Shown: in pieces, positions 28,976 through 37,941 of the stretch
Numbering within the stretch: the first letter of the stretch is position 1
Layout: each line of letters begins with the position of its first letter
From: JAIBCM01 sp041395165
GTDB lineage: Bacteria > Verrucomicrobiota > Verrucomicrobiia > JADLBR01 > JAIBCM01
DNA length: 64,000 nucleotides
Reading direction: 5' to 3'
Assembly (NCBI GenBank): GCA_041395165.1
Contig: JAWLBA010000001.1
Span: 62,001 to 126,000 of the forward strand
The notes under the pieces: generated by a model
The model's input: the letters and a program-made list of their open reading frames with translations, nothing else
What the model was told of the DNA's origin: nothing
Databases searched by the model: none
Position numbers and translations under genes: made by a program

Positions 28976-31539
28976 ATGAAAAAAATAATCATTTTAGGGT
29001 TTTTAACCTCTTTTTGGATATTGGAAGCGAATGCAGTTACTAAATTAAATCAAATTTTTTCGGCGAATGGTTTTGCTGGTACTCCCCAATTCGCTAATAG
29101 TGATAATAAGAGGGTCGCTTTTTTTGCTGATCCGGGCGCTGTAGCAGTTGTTGAACTTTTTGGCGTGGATTACACTCTTGGTCCGAGTTCGGTAACCAAT
29201 TTAAGCGCTCCGTTGGTTATGAATGGGAACGTAGTTGATTTTCAAGTTTCTCCCGATGGTAATCGAGTGGTTTTTCGTAGCGATAAAGATACCGATGATG
29301 TCTTTGAGCTTTATGGTGTTTCTATGACGGGGGAACTATTACGAAGCTTAATAGTGCTTTAGTAGCCAATGGCGATATACTTGCAAATTATCAAATTAGT
29401 CCAGATAGCGCACGAGTGGTTTATCGAGCTGATCAAGACACGGATGGCATTTTTGAGCTATATAGCGCACAGATAGCGGCAACAGGCAGTACAAAATTAA
29501 ATAACGCTTTAGTAGCTGGTGGAAACGTATTTAGTTTTCAAATCAGTTCTGATAGCGCACGAGTGGTGTATTTAGCAGATCAAGATACCGATACTGTGAA
29601 TGAGCTTTACAGCGCGCAGATTGCAGCGACCGGTAGTACAAAATTAAATAGCGCTTTAGTAGCCAATGGAGATGTGGCGGGAGGCTTTCAAATTAGTGCA
29701 GATAGTGCACGGGTCGTTTACCTGGCTGACCAAGATACCGATACTGTGAATGAGCTTTACAGCGCGCAGATTGCAGCGACCGGTAGTACAAAATTAAATA
29801 GCGCTTTAGTAGCCAATGGAGATGTGGCGGGAGGCTTTCAAATTAGTGCAGATAGTGCACGGGTCGTTTACCTGGCTGACCAAGATACTGATACTGTGAA
29901 TGAACTTTACAGCGCGCAGATTGCAGCGACGGGTAGCACAAAATTAAATAGTGCTTTAGTAGCCAATGGGGATGTAACCGATTTTCAAGTTGCTCCGGAT
30001 AGCGCACGAGTAGTTTTTCGGGCCGATCAAGATACGGATAATGTTTTTGAACTTTATAGTTCGCAGATTGCGGCAACCGGTAGTACAAAATTAAATAGCG
30101 CTTTAGTGGCCAATGGAGATATTGTGTTTCCCAATGGGTTTCAAGTGAGCCCGGATAGCGCTAGAGTGGTCTATCTAGCTGACCAAGATACTGATGCTGT
30201 GAATGAACTTTATAGCTCACAAATTGCAGCGACGGGTAGCACGAAGTTAAATGGTGCTTTAATAATGAATGGGAATGTGCAAACAGACTTTCAAATTAGC
30301 CCTGATAGTTCACAAGTGGTTTACCGAGCGGATCAAGATACCGATACGGTTTTTGAATTGTATCGAGTTGCTATTACTGGCGGAGCCAATACTAAGCTCA
30401 ATGAGCCTCTGATAATGAATGGTGATGTTACTGCTTTTGTGATTCATCCAGCGGGCAACCCTTTAATTTATCGTGCCGACCAAGATTTCGATCAAACTTT
30501 TGAGTTATATGTTACTGCTATTTTGCCACCAGTTATTACAAGTCCTTTAGTGGCTGCAACAACGATAGGAGTTAGCAATTTTAGTTATACCATTACGGCG
30601 ACGAATGAACCCATTACCGGCTATGGGGCGAGTGGTTTGCCGGGCTGGGCAACGTTAAATAGCAATGTCATCACAGGTGTGCCCAATGCTATAGGAGTAT
30701 TTCCGATAACTTTATCTGCTACCAATGATGCGGGTGTGGATACGCAAGTTTTAAATTTAACTGTTGGCCAATCCAATGTCGTAATTGTTACTCCGAGTGC
30801 GACGGGTTTTACAGGTGATTTGGATGGTGACGGAACACTGGATTTAGTGGCGCAGAAAAAGAAGACAGCGACGTTAATTGCTTTTCCTGCAGGGGGAGTG
30901 GATAGTTCTAAAACAATTGTTTTGAATAAGAAAGATAAAATTGTGGGAGCTAACGTTGTCAATAGCAACAACGCCTTGATTGTTCAAAATAAGGCCTCTG
31001 TAAGTGCGTTGTTATTGGATGGTAACTTTACAATTAGCAGCAATATAGCTCTGGGCAGTGTGGCGAGCCCTAAGACTAAAGTAGTAGCTTCTGGAGATGT
31101 TAATGGTGATGGATTAGTCGATATTGTTACACAACAAGGTAAGACAATAGGAGCTTTGTTATCACCAAGTTATACCAGCGCAACTTTAGTGAGTACTAAG
31201 AAAGCGAATCCTAAGGTAGTGGGATTGATTGCTCGAGTTGGAACAACGAGCAATGCGGTAAGTTCTTTAATTTTGGCCAAAGGTAAAAAACTCTTCTTTT
31301 ACGATATTCCGACGGACGCTCCATTTATTGCTGGTGAAAATAATGAGCCACAAGCTGGTCCTGTCTTTGATAAGAAGTACAAGGTGAGAGGGGCGATAGC
31401 GGGCACGAATGCGGCAACAGCTAAATTGATTATTAGCAAGGGTAAAAATATTGGAATTATAAACTATGGAACAACCACGCTAAGCGAGCCAGTCTTTAAG
31501 ATGACTAAAAAGTTGGGTAAAGTTGTTGCACCTCAGTAA
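28976..31539 (+). CDS. Secreted TolB-like propeller protein (paralog 2), frameshifted
   Basis: It has the same architecture as paralog 1: signal peptide (IIILGFLTSFWILEANA), a run of ~50-residue PD40 repeats (DSARVVYLADQDTDTVNELYS), one Ig-like module (ITATNEPITGYGASGLPGW) and the FG-GAP-like C-terminus ending KKLGKVVAPQ. The frame is broken at the G5 run 29329-29333. One more G restores MTGGTITKLNSALVANGD and gives 854 aa. Two adjacent repeats are identical at DNA level over 150 bases. I use the ATG at 28976 because the signal peptide begins there. Confidence 0.75.
29581..29880 (+). repeat. Perfect tandem duplication, 2 x 150 bp, inside propeller paralog 2
   Basis: Bases 29581-29730 and 29731-29880 are identical by eye. 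Each unit encodes one 50-residue propeller repeat starting QDTDTVNELYS. A third, slightly diverged unit follows. The lack of any synonymous difference implies a recent duplication or gene conversion between blades, or an assembly artefact. Confidence 0.85.
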
Positions 31540-31559
31540 GTGATTGCATGCTAAATTTT

Positions 31560-31591
31560 AAAAAACTCAAAGCTTTTGCTTTGAGTTTTTT
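31560..31591. terminator. Bidirectional terminator between propeller paralog 2 and fur
   Basis: A 14-bp stem, the left arm reading A-run then CTCAAAGC and the right arm GCTTTGAG then T-run, with a TTTT loop. Flanking A and T tracts allow it to stop transcripts from both convergent genes. Confidence 0.85.
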
Positions 31592-31600
31592 AAAAACAAA

Positions 31601-32113
31601 TTATTTTCTTTCGCAGTTTGTTTTGTTAGCGCAAGCGCCAGAACTTTTTAATTCTTGGCAAGTGGCGCGAATTTGAACGCTTTTATTTTCTGGCAAGAAA
31701 CCTAAAGAACGGCTGATTTCATTTTCTCGCTTTTCAATGATAGGATCTTCAAATTCGACAATTTTATCGCAATCCACACAGATAAGGTGGTTATGATTGG
31801 GATGAGTGGCGTAGTTAGGATCGTAAAATTTGTAATCTTTTCCAAAATCCATTTCTTTGATGAGGTTGCTTTCTACTAAAAGAGGGAGAGTGCGATAAAC
31901 AGTGGCGCGTGAAACGCTTGCATCGCGTTCGCGAGCCATGTCGAGAAGTTCCTCTGCCGTGAAGTGGCGGTTCGTGCCAAATGCAGCTTCAATAATGGCT
32001 TCGCGTTGAGAGGTGAGACGGATTCCTTTTTCATCAAAAAAAAGTTGAAGCTTCTGTCGTATTTCAGAATCCATAAGACTAAATGTGGGGTGAGTTTCTT
32101 GAAGAGTCAACAT
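31601..32113 (-). CDS. fur: Ferric uptake regulator, Fur family
   Basis: A metal-dependent repressor of 170 aa. The winged-helix DNA-binding part contains RLTSQREAIIEAAF and SRATVYRTLPLLVESNLI. The metal and zinc sites are seen in HPNHNHLICVDCDKIVEF, with C-terminal Cys residues (ACANKTNC). A shorter start at MDSEIRQK (32074) is possible. It follows the FTR1 gene by 13 bases on the same strand, and a Fur-box-like palindrome lies at the operon start, so autoregulation with iron is probable. PerR or Zur identity cannot be excluded from sequence, but the neighbours favour iron. Confidence 0.88.
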   Translation of the reverse strand: MLTLQETHPTFSLMDSEIRQKLQLFFDEKGIRLTSQREAIIEAAFGTNRHFTAEELLDMARERDASVSRATVYRTLPLLVESNLIKEMDFGKDYKFYDPNYATHPNHNHLICVDCDKIVEFEDPIIEKRENEISRSLGFLPENKSVQIRATCQELKSSGACANKTNCERK

Positions 32114-32126
32114 AGTCTTTTATTTT

Positions 32127-34475
32127 TTAAATGGTCGAAGTAGAAATGGATGAATTGGCCGAGTCAATAACGTCTCTTGGCATTTTTTCTTCCATTTTAC
32201 GTTGTTTAAGAAGAGAGGTTATTTTAACATAGAACCACATAGCAGCGACGTAGCCGATGCCAACTACGGGCAAAAGCATTCCTTCCCAAGATGGGTAAAG
32301 TCCCAGCCAAACTCCCATCCAGCTTGGAATTTCTAGGTTTGAGATGGGATGAATGGGAAGCCAACCTACTGTTTGAAAGAGTCGAACTGTGGAGCCGACG
32401 AAAGTAAGTAAAATGGACACGACGAGGATGCCGGTAAAAACAAGAAGCTTACGGTAAGGCAAATGAGCGCCGATGGCAAAAACAATCCAACCGAGTAGAG
32501 CAATGATGCCGCCGCCGATGAGAACACCGATGCCAACGGTGCGCATGCCGGCTTCGAGAATGAGGGATTGGAGGAAGAGTGAGGTTTCAAAGCCTTCACG
32601 ATAAATGGTCATGAAACCAACACCGACTAAAGCTAAGCTTTCCCAGGATGATCCGCTGCCGTCTTGAACAGCTTTGCTAAGGCTACGTAGTCGTGCGTTC
32701 CATTGAACCCAGTAGACTTTATGGAAAACCCAATTGGTTACCATGAGTAAGATGATGACAGCGAGAATTGAAATAACGGCCTCTAACTTTTCTCCGTAGC
32801 GGCTTAAGGATTCGATAAGAGAACGTGACAACCAAAGGGTGAGTGCAGTGGTGCCGAGCGCTAACCAGGCACCGTTTATCACGCGATGACGAATACGTTG
32901 ATTGGCGGGACCGCGTAATCCAGCTAAAAGGGCGGCTAAGATAACGACGGCTTCCAGTCCTTCTCGTGTGATGATGGTGATGGTAGTGTAAATGGCAGCG
33001 GTGGGGGATAGATTAACTTTTAATAGGGCGTGACATTCTTCTAAGGCAGCCAAGGTTTTTGCGTAAGCCTTGGTAAGTGCCTCACCGCGTGCTCGGGCGT
33101 CGAGGGCGGCTTTAATTCCAGGTTGAGCTGGCGTGCCTTCGAGGAAGCTGTGTTCGGCTCTTAATGCGAGTTCGGGATCGCGCGGTAAAGTGCGTTTTTC
33201 GATTTCCAGATCGAAGGTGGTGTAGGCTTCGAGGCGCAGGTTTTTAGCATCGTTCCAGCGCGCGGCTTGAGCGGCTTGGAGGGATTGGGTGAGAAGGGAG
33301 CGCACTTCCAATACGGTTTCTTCGATAATATCGGAGGATTTTCCACTTCGAAGTAAGGTGAGTTGAAACTCCTTCTGAAGAAGTTGGCTGATGTTCTTGG
33401 CTAAGGTTTCGATTTGTTTGGGATCTTGTTTTTGAGTGATGGCATTTTCTAGAGATTGGAGTGTTTCAGTGAGATGAGTTCCGTATTGGCTGAGCGCTTG
33501 AGTTTTGGTATTTCGCCAGGTTGGAAGGAGCTCCTCCAAAATCTGACGGCTTTGTCGAGTAAAGGTTTCAGCCTCCCGATATTCTAAGGGAACTGTGATT
33601 TCTCCATTGCGAACGCCCCCTTGATATTCCATGGGGATGAGTCGTAGTAGTTTAAGCAAAAGACGTTCGCGTCGATTAATGTCGTCGGCTGTGAGAAGGT
33701 TAGGAAGAGAGGTTTCGATCTCTTTTTTCCATTCAGAAAAAAGTTCGGCGTTGAAAGTTTGTGATAACGGTTTGAGAAAGTGAAGATAAGCAGTTTGTGA
33801 AGAAGCAGGTAGGGCTTCATTTTTTTTGAGAAAAGCCCAGTGGTAAAGTTCTGAAGGAAACTGCGAGAGAGTTTGTATTTCGACGGTGCGAGCTTGAAGC
33901 AGTTGCAGGTTAAAGGTAGGATGTTGTTGAGTGAGACGATTCAATGCATCGAGCTTTTCTCGAATGCGAGTGGTTTGCCAGGTGAGATATTCTTTGGCAA
34001 GGAGTTGGCTGAGGGCGTCTTGGTGGCTGGTTTGATTGCCCATGCGTTTTAAAGAAAGGGCACCTTCTATGGCGTTGGCATATTTGGGCAGTTTGATGAG
34101 GGCGCGATATTGTTGAGCGGTAGGGATGTCTCCATTGCGCTGCGCATAGATCATTTCCAAGGCGAGGATATGTTGAAGGTTCGCTTGGATTTGGCCGAGG
34201 GTTTGAGCAGAAAGAGGCGAGGTGTTGAGGTCTGCTAAAATTTGATTGGCGAGGTGTTGGGTGGAGGGATGACGAAGTTGTTGAGAGAATTTTTGAAATG
34301 AGACGGCAGAAGGAGAGAGAGTTTGTTGGCTGTAAAGGCTTAACAGGGAGTCGTCGAGCTCGGTTTGTAGAGCAAAATAGTTGTCCATGATATCGGCATG
34401 AACTATTGCGGTGCTCAGGCTGATCCAAAGGGCGCCGATTTTTAGGAGCCGGAAAATTTGTGATAAACAGGTCAT
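32127..34475 (-). CDS. FTR1-family high-affinity iron permease with long periplasmic N-domain
   Basis: An iron importer of the FTR1/EfeU type. From the ATG at 34475 (782 aa) it has a signal peptide (LLKIGALWISLSTAIVHA), a long helical soluble domain (~30-490), then about seven membrane helices. The two REGxE iron-binding motifs are intact: REGLEAVVI near residue 503 and REGFETSLF near 625. The longer in-frame extension to 34649 lies over the end of the imelysin gene and is basic and signal-less, so I reject it. The gene starts 4 bases after the imelysin-like gene and is followed by fur. Confidence 0.88.
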   Translation of the reverse strand: MTCLSQIFRLLKIGALWISLSTAIVHADIMDNYFALQTELDDSLLSLYSQQTLSPSAVSFQKFSQQLRHPSTQHLANQILADLNTSPLSAQTLGQIQANLQHILALEMIYAQRNGDIPTAQQYRALIKLPKYANAIEGALSLKRMGNQTSHQDALSQLLAKEYLTWQTTRIREKLDALNRLTQQHPTFNLQLLQARTVEIQTLSQFPSELYHWAFLKKNEALPASSQTAYLHFLKPLSQTFNAELFSEWKKEIETSLPNLLTADDINRRERLLLKLLRLIPMEYQGGVRNGEITVPLEYREAETFTRQSRQILEELLPTWRNTKTQALSQYGTHLTETLQSLENAITQKQDPKQIETLAKNISQLLQKEFQLTLLRSGKSSDIIEETVLEVRSLLTQSLQAAQAARWNDAKNLRLEAYTTFDLEIEKRTLPRDPELALRAEHSFLEGTPAQPGIKAALDARARGEALTKAYAKTLAALEECHALLKVNLSPTAAIYTTITIITREGLEAVVILAALLAGLRGPANQRIRHRVINGAWLALGTTALTLWLSRSLIESLSRYGEKLEAVISILAVIILLMVTNWVFHKVYWVQWNARLRSLSKAVQDGSGSSWESLALVGVGFMTIYREGFETSLFLQSLILEAGMRTVGIGVLIGGGIIALLGWIVFAIGAHLPYRKLLVFTGILVVSILLTFVGSTVRLFQTVGWLPIHPISNLEIPSWMGVWLGLYPSWEGMLLPVVGIGYVAAMWFYVKITSLLKQRKMEEKMPRDVIDSANSSISTSTI

Positions 34476-34479
34476 TCGA

Positions 34480-35505
34480 TTATGCTTTGATTTGTATTTC
34501 GAGGAGTGCAGCACCTTGTTCGATTTGAGGAAGGAGTTTATCTGTTTTTTCTTTGGCTTGGTTGGCGAGTTCGTCAATTTCTGCGGCAGTAATTTTACCT
34601 TGGTTTTCTTTTTGCTGGAGTTTTTCGATAAAATTGAGGATGTCATCAAAACCGATTTTGATCGCTTTGGCTAGGGCTTTGTCTTCGGTGGTTATTTTGT
34701 TGTGAACGGCGCTATAGAGAATGGAACAGCTTTGCATGATGCCTTGCATGTCGGATAGGCGGCTTACGGCACTGAATCGACCGGAGGTGGAATCGCTGTA
34801 GCGGGATTCTTTCCAGTCTTCGAAGTAGTCGGAAAGGGTGGGTGTCATGAGAACAAGGGCGCTAAAGCAATCTTGTTGGGTAGGTTGCCAGGCACGTGCG
34901 TCGCTTAGGAGCGCGGTAATTTTTTGGTCAACATCTTGGGCGACGGCTAGAATGAATTCAGTTTGAGGGAGGCTTTCTCGAGGAGCGATTTTTCCGTCTT
35001 GGTTGAGGTCGAGCGGAATGCACCAGCGAGGATTACCGCCCCAGAGAGCAGGTTCGATTAAGTAGGTAAATAAAGAGCCTTCTTGGTCGATGATTTTTCC
35101 GTTGCTCAACTTCAAAGTGACAGGAGCGACATTTTCAGGTCCATCGGCTTTAGGCACTCCGGCGTCGAGATAGATATCGTAATCGGCAAGGGTGCTAACA
35201 CCGGCAACAATGGCTTCGATGGTTTCATAGCCAAAGCTATCCATGGCTTTGTAATTGTCTTGCATGGCTTGAATCAATTTTTGGATTTCAGGTTGCGCTT
35301 TTTGGTAGGCGGTTTGGTAGTTACCTTTATAAGTTTGAATAATTTTTTGATAGGCTTCAGCGTTTTTTACAAGGTCTGTTGAAGCAGTTTTTATTTTTTT
35401 GACGGTGTCAACGAGGTAAGTTTTAACAGAAGTGACATCGGTAGCTGCTTGTATGGGGTGGAAGCAAGCAACTAAGAGAATCAAAGATAAATATATGTAT
35501 TTCAT
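34480..35505 (-). CDS. Imelysin/EfeO-like periplasmic iron-uptake protein
   Basis: A 341-aa protein with signal peptide (YLSLILLVACFHPIQA). The body is mostly helical. The C-terminal half contains YFEDWKESRYSDSTSGRFSAVSRLSDMQGIM, a stretch typical of imelysin-family (EfeO/EfeM) proteins. EfeO-type proteins deliver iron to the FTR1 permease, and that permease is the next gene. A small loop DLNQDGKIAPRE looks like a calcium-type EF loop. The start is directly preceded by a Fur-box-like palindrome. Confidence 0.75.
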   Translation of the reverse strand: MKYIYLSLILLVACFHPIQAATDVTSVKTYLVDTVKKIKTASTDLVKNAEAYQKIIQTYKGNYQTAYQKAQPEIQKLIQAMQDNYKAMDSFGYETIEAIVAGVSTLADYDIYLDAGVPKADGPENVAPVTLKLSNGKIIDQEGSLFTYLIEPALWGGNPRWCIPLDLNQDGKIAPRESLPQTEFILAVAQDVDQKITALLSDARAWQPTQQDCFSALVLMTPTLSDYFEDWKESRYSDSTSGRFSAVSRLSDMQGIMQSCSILYSAVHNKITTEDKALAKAIKIGFDDILNFIEKLQQKENQGKITAAEIDELANQAKEKTDKLLPQIEQGAALLEIQIKA

Positions 35506-35508
35506 GAT

Positions 35509-35525
35509 TTGAGATTTAGTCTCAA
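35509..35525. promoter_or_regulatory. Fur-box-like operator of the iron operon
   Basis: TTGAGATTTAGTCTCAA is a 17-base palindrome (TTGAGA / TCTCAA) ending 4 bases from the start codon of the imelysin gene. It fits the 7-1-7 Fur box form TGAGAnT-n-AnTCTCA. Its place in front of an operon that ends with fur makes iron-dependent repression likely. Confidence 0.65.
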
Positions 35526-35673
35526 TATCATTAATTTGTCAATTTTATTTTTCCTCAAAAATTCATTTTAAAATATCTTTACGTTTTTTATTTATTCAGT
35601 TACTATGGGCGCAGGAGGATTGGGAGTTAATTAACTACCATATTATTACCCAAAAATTATAGGAGTTCTGTTT

Positions 35674-37793
35674 ATGATCAGATTGAATAAATTAAAATTG
35701 TTTTTAGGTTTAGGTTTAGGATTTATTGTCATAGGTGAAATGACGAGTGAAGGAGCGGTTAAAAAACTAAATCAACCTTTTGAAGCAGGAGGTGTTATTC
35801 AATCGGCAGAATTTGCTGGAGGGTCGAATGCGACCACCATTGTTTATTTGGCTAAATCTGAAGCACTTAGTCCGGTGTCTCTTTTTGCAGTTCCAATAAC
35901 GGGTGGTGCATCTGTTGATTTGAGTGGCAATGTAGCAGGTGACGTTTTGAGTTTTAAAGTAACGTCTAGCGGAGATCAGGTCGTTTATCTCGCTAGGAAA
36001 GATAATGCTTTGGTGGCAGAACTTTATAGTGTTCCGATTGGTGGGGGAACCTCAGTTAAATTAAATGGAGCTTTGACGGGCAATGGTAATGTGGTGGATT
36101 TTCAATTAAGTCGTGATGGAACGCAGGTGGTTTATCGAGCTGATCAGGCTACCGATGAAGTTTTCGAGCTTTTTGTTGCGCCAATTGGAGGTGGAGCAGT
36201 GACTCAGGTCAATACGCCTTTAGTAGCCGGTGGGGATGTTGCTGGAAGCTATGGTTTTAGCCCAAGTGGGTTGAATGTGGTTTATGTGGCAGATCAGGAT
36301 ACGGATGATATCATGGAGCTTTACAGTGTGGTGCTTGGCATTCCTGGCTCTTTAAAGATTAGCAATTTTCTTGGTCCTATGGAGGATGTTTTAGATTTTA
36401 GGTTTTCCCTACCACGGATCGGGTAGTATATCGCGCCAACCATTTTGCTGGCGCTTTTCGACTGTGGGGAGTGGATGTCGACGGCAATAATTTTACTGGA
36501 GCAGGCATTACGCCGACACCTGTGATGGGGGGTAATGTAACGAGCGATTATGTTGTTCTAAGTGATGGAAGTCAAATAGTTTATATTTCAGATCAAGAGG
36601 TTGTTGGTCAAAACGAGGTCTATATTATTCCGGCGACAGGCGGCATGGTTTTCACTAAGCTTAATCAGTCTTTAGCTCCGGGTGGTGATGTTAGTGATTT
36701 TTCCGTTGTTGATGCAAAGCAGGCGGTTGTTTACCGAGCCGATCAACAATCGTTAAATTTAAAAGAGCTGTTTAGTTCACCTTTGATTGATTTTACAGTT
36801 GATAAAGTGCAAAAAATTAATCCCAATATTCCATCGGATCGGTCGATTGTGTCCTTTCAAGTTGCTCCTAGCGGTGAGACAGTGGTTTATCGCTCGAATC
36901 AAGACTCTATAGGTGCTATTGAACTTTATCGAGTGGCTTTCAATGGGGAGGATTTTGCGAAAATTAATCCATCTTTAGCGGCTGGTGGTGGTGTTGTGGA
37001 TTTTCGAGTCAGTCCCGATTCTTCCAAGGTAGTTTATTGGGCGGATCAGGAAATCGCAGGAACTGTTGAATTGTATGTTGCTGACTTGTCGAGTTTAAAT
37101 GCGGATTATGATCAAGATGGTAAAAATGATATCCTAATTCAAAGCAAGAAGACTTTGCAGCTTTTGACTCGTAAAGGAGGAGACACCTTCCAAACGGTTG
37201 ATTTTCCCACACTCTTGTCCGGAAAACAAAGAGTGCTTGCTAGTCATGACTTAGATGGTGACGGTAAACCAGAAATTGTTTTTGGACAGGGTAAGTCGAT
37301 AAGTATCGTGACGGTTCAGTCAGATTTACAACAACAAGCGGCTTCTGTTTCAGCGCCTGTTTTGAGTAAAGGCTTTAAGTTAACAGCCTCGGGCCGTATT
37401 GGGGCTAATCCCATTTTTATTTCCTCAAAGGGCAAAAATTTAGAAGTTTTAGTTAATGGTCAAAAAGTAACAGGTGAAGTGGAAAAAGGAAATAAAGTCT
37501 TTGGATTTGAAAAGGTTAATGGACAACCCTCCATTTTGTTGAATAAAGGAAGTGCAATCAGTGCTTTGGGTGTAGTGGTGGAATCCAATCAATTTACTTT
37601 GGGAGCCTCTTTACAGCTGGGTAATGTCGCCAAAGGTGCTAAACTTTCTGGTGTGACCTCTTTGAGTTCTAATACGGTTGATGTGATTACCAGAAAAGGT
37701 AAGGAAGTTCGCACTTTTACTTTGCCAGCATCTGGTGAAGGAACGGTTATTTTTACCGCCCCCAAAAAAGTTAAAGTGCTAGGGCCTCGTTAA
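35674..37793 (+). CDS. Secreted TolB-like propeller protein (paralog 3), frameshifted
   Basis: The third member of the propeller family: signal peptide (LFLGLGLGFIVIGEMTSEGA), PD40 repeats (GTQVVYRADQATDEVFELF) and the FG-GAP-like C-terminus (DYDQDGKNDILIQSKK, DLDGDGKPEIVFGQGK) ending KKVKVLGPR. No Ig-like module is seen. The frame is lost at CCC 36407-36409; a fourth C joins DFRFSPTTDRVVYRANHFAG and gives 706 aa. A ribosome-binding site (AGGAG) precedes the start. Confidence 0.75.
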
Positions 37794-37805
37794 CGGATTA
37801 AAATA

Positions 37806-37833
37806 TTGACAAAAAAAGGTGGATAGGTAAAGT
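37806..37833 (+). promoter_or_regulatory. Possible sigma-70-type promoter of propeller paralog 4
   Basis: TTGACA at 37806 and TAAAGT at 37828 with a 16-base spacer, about 110 bases upstream of the start at 37942. The -35 box is perfect and the -10 box matches 4 of 6 positions. Confidence 0.35.
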
Positions 37834-37941
37834 AGACCGTTTAATAAGGTAAACTTGATTTTTTAAATAAATTATATTATGGTTATATAGTTTGTTTACA
37901 AACAAGAGGTTTGGAATATTAAAAAAATGGAGGATTAGGAA

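Noticed and set aside
29581..30300. CRISPR-like periodic repeats
   Set aside because: The period of 150 bases is in frame and encodes propeller blades; there are no unique spacers.
34476..34649. 58-residue extension of the FTR1 protein
   Set aside because: It overlaps the imelysin gene end, is Lys/Ser-rich without signal features, and the signal peptide begins at 34475.
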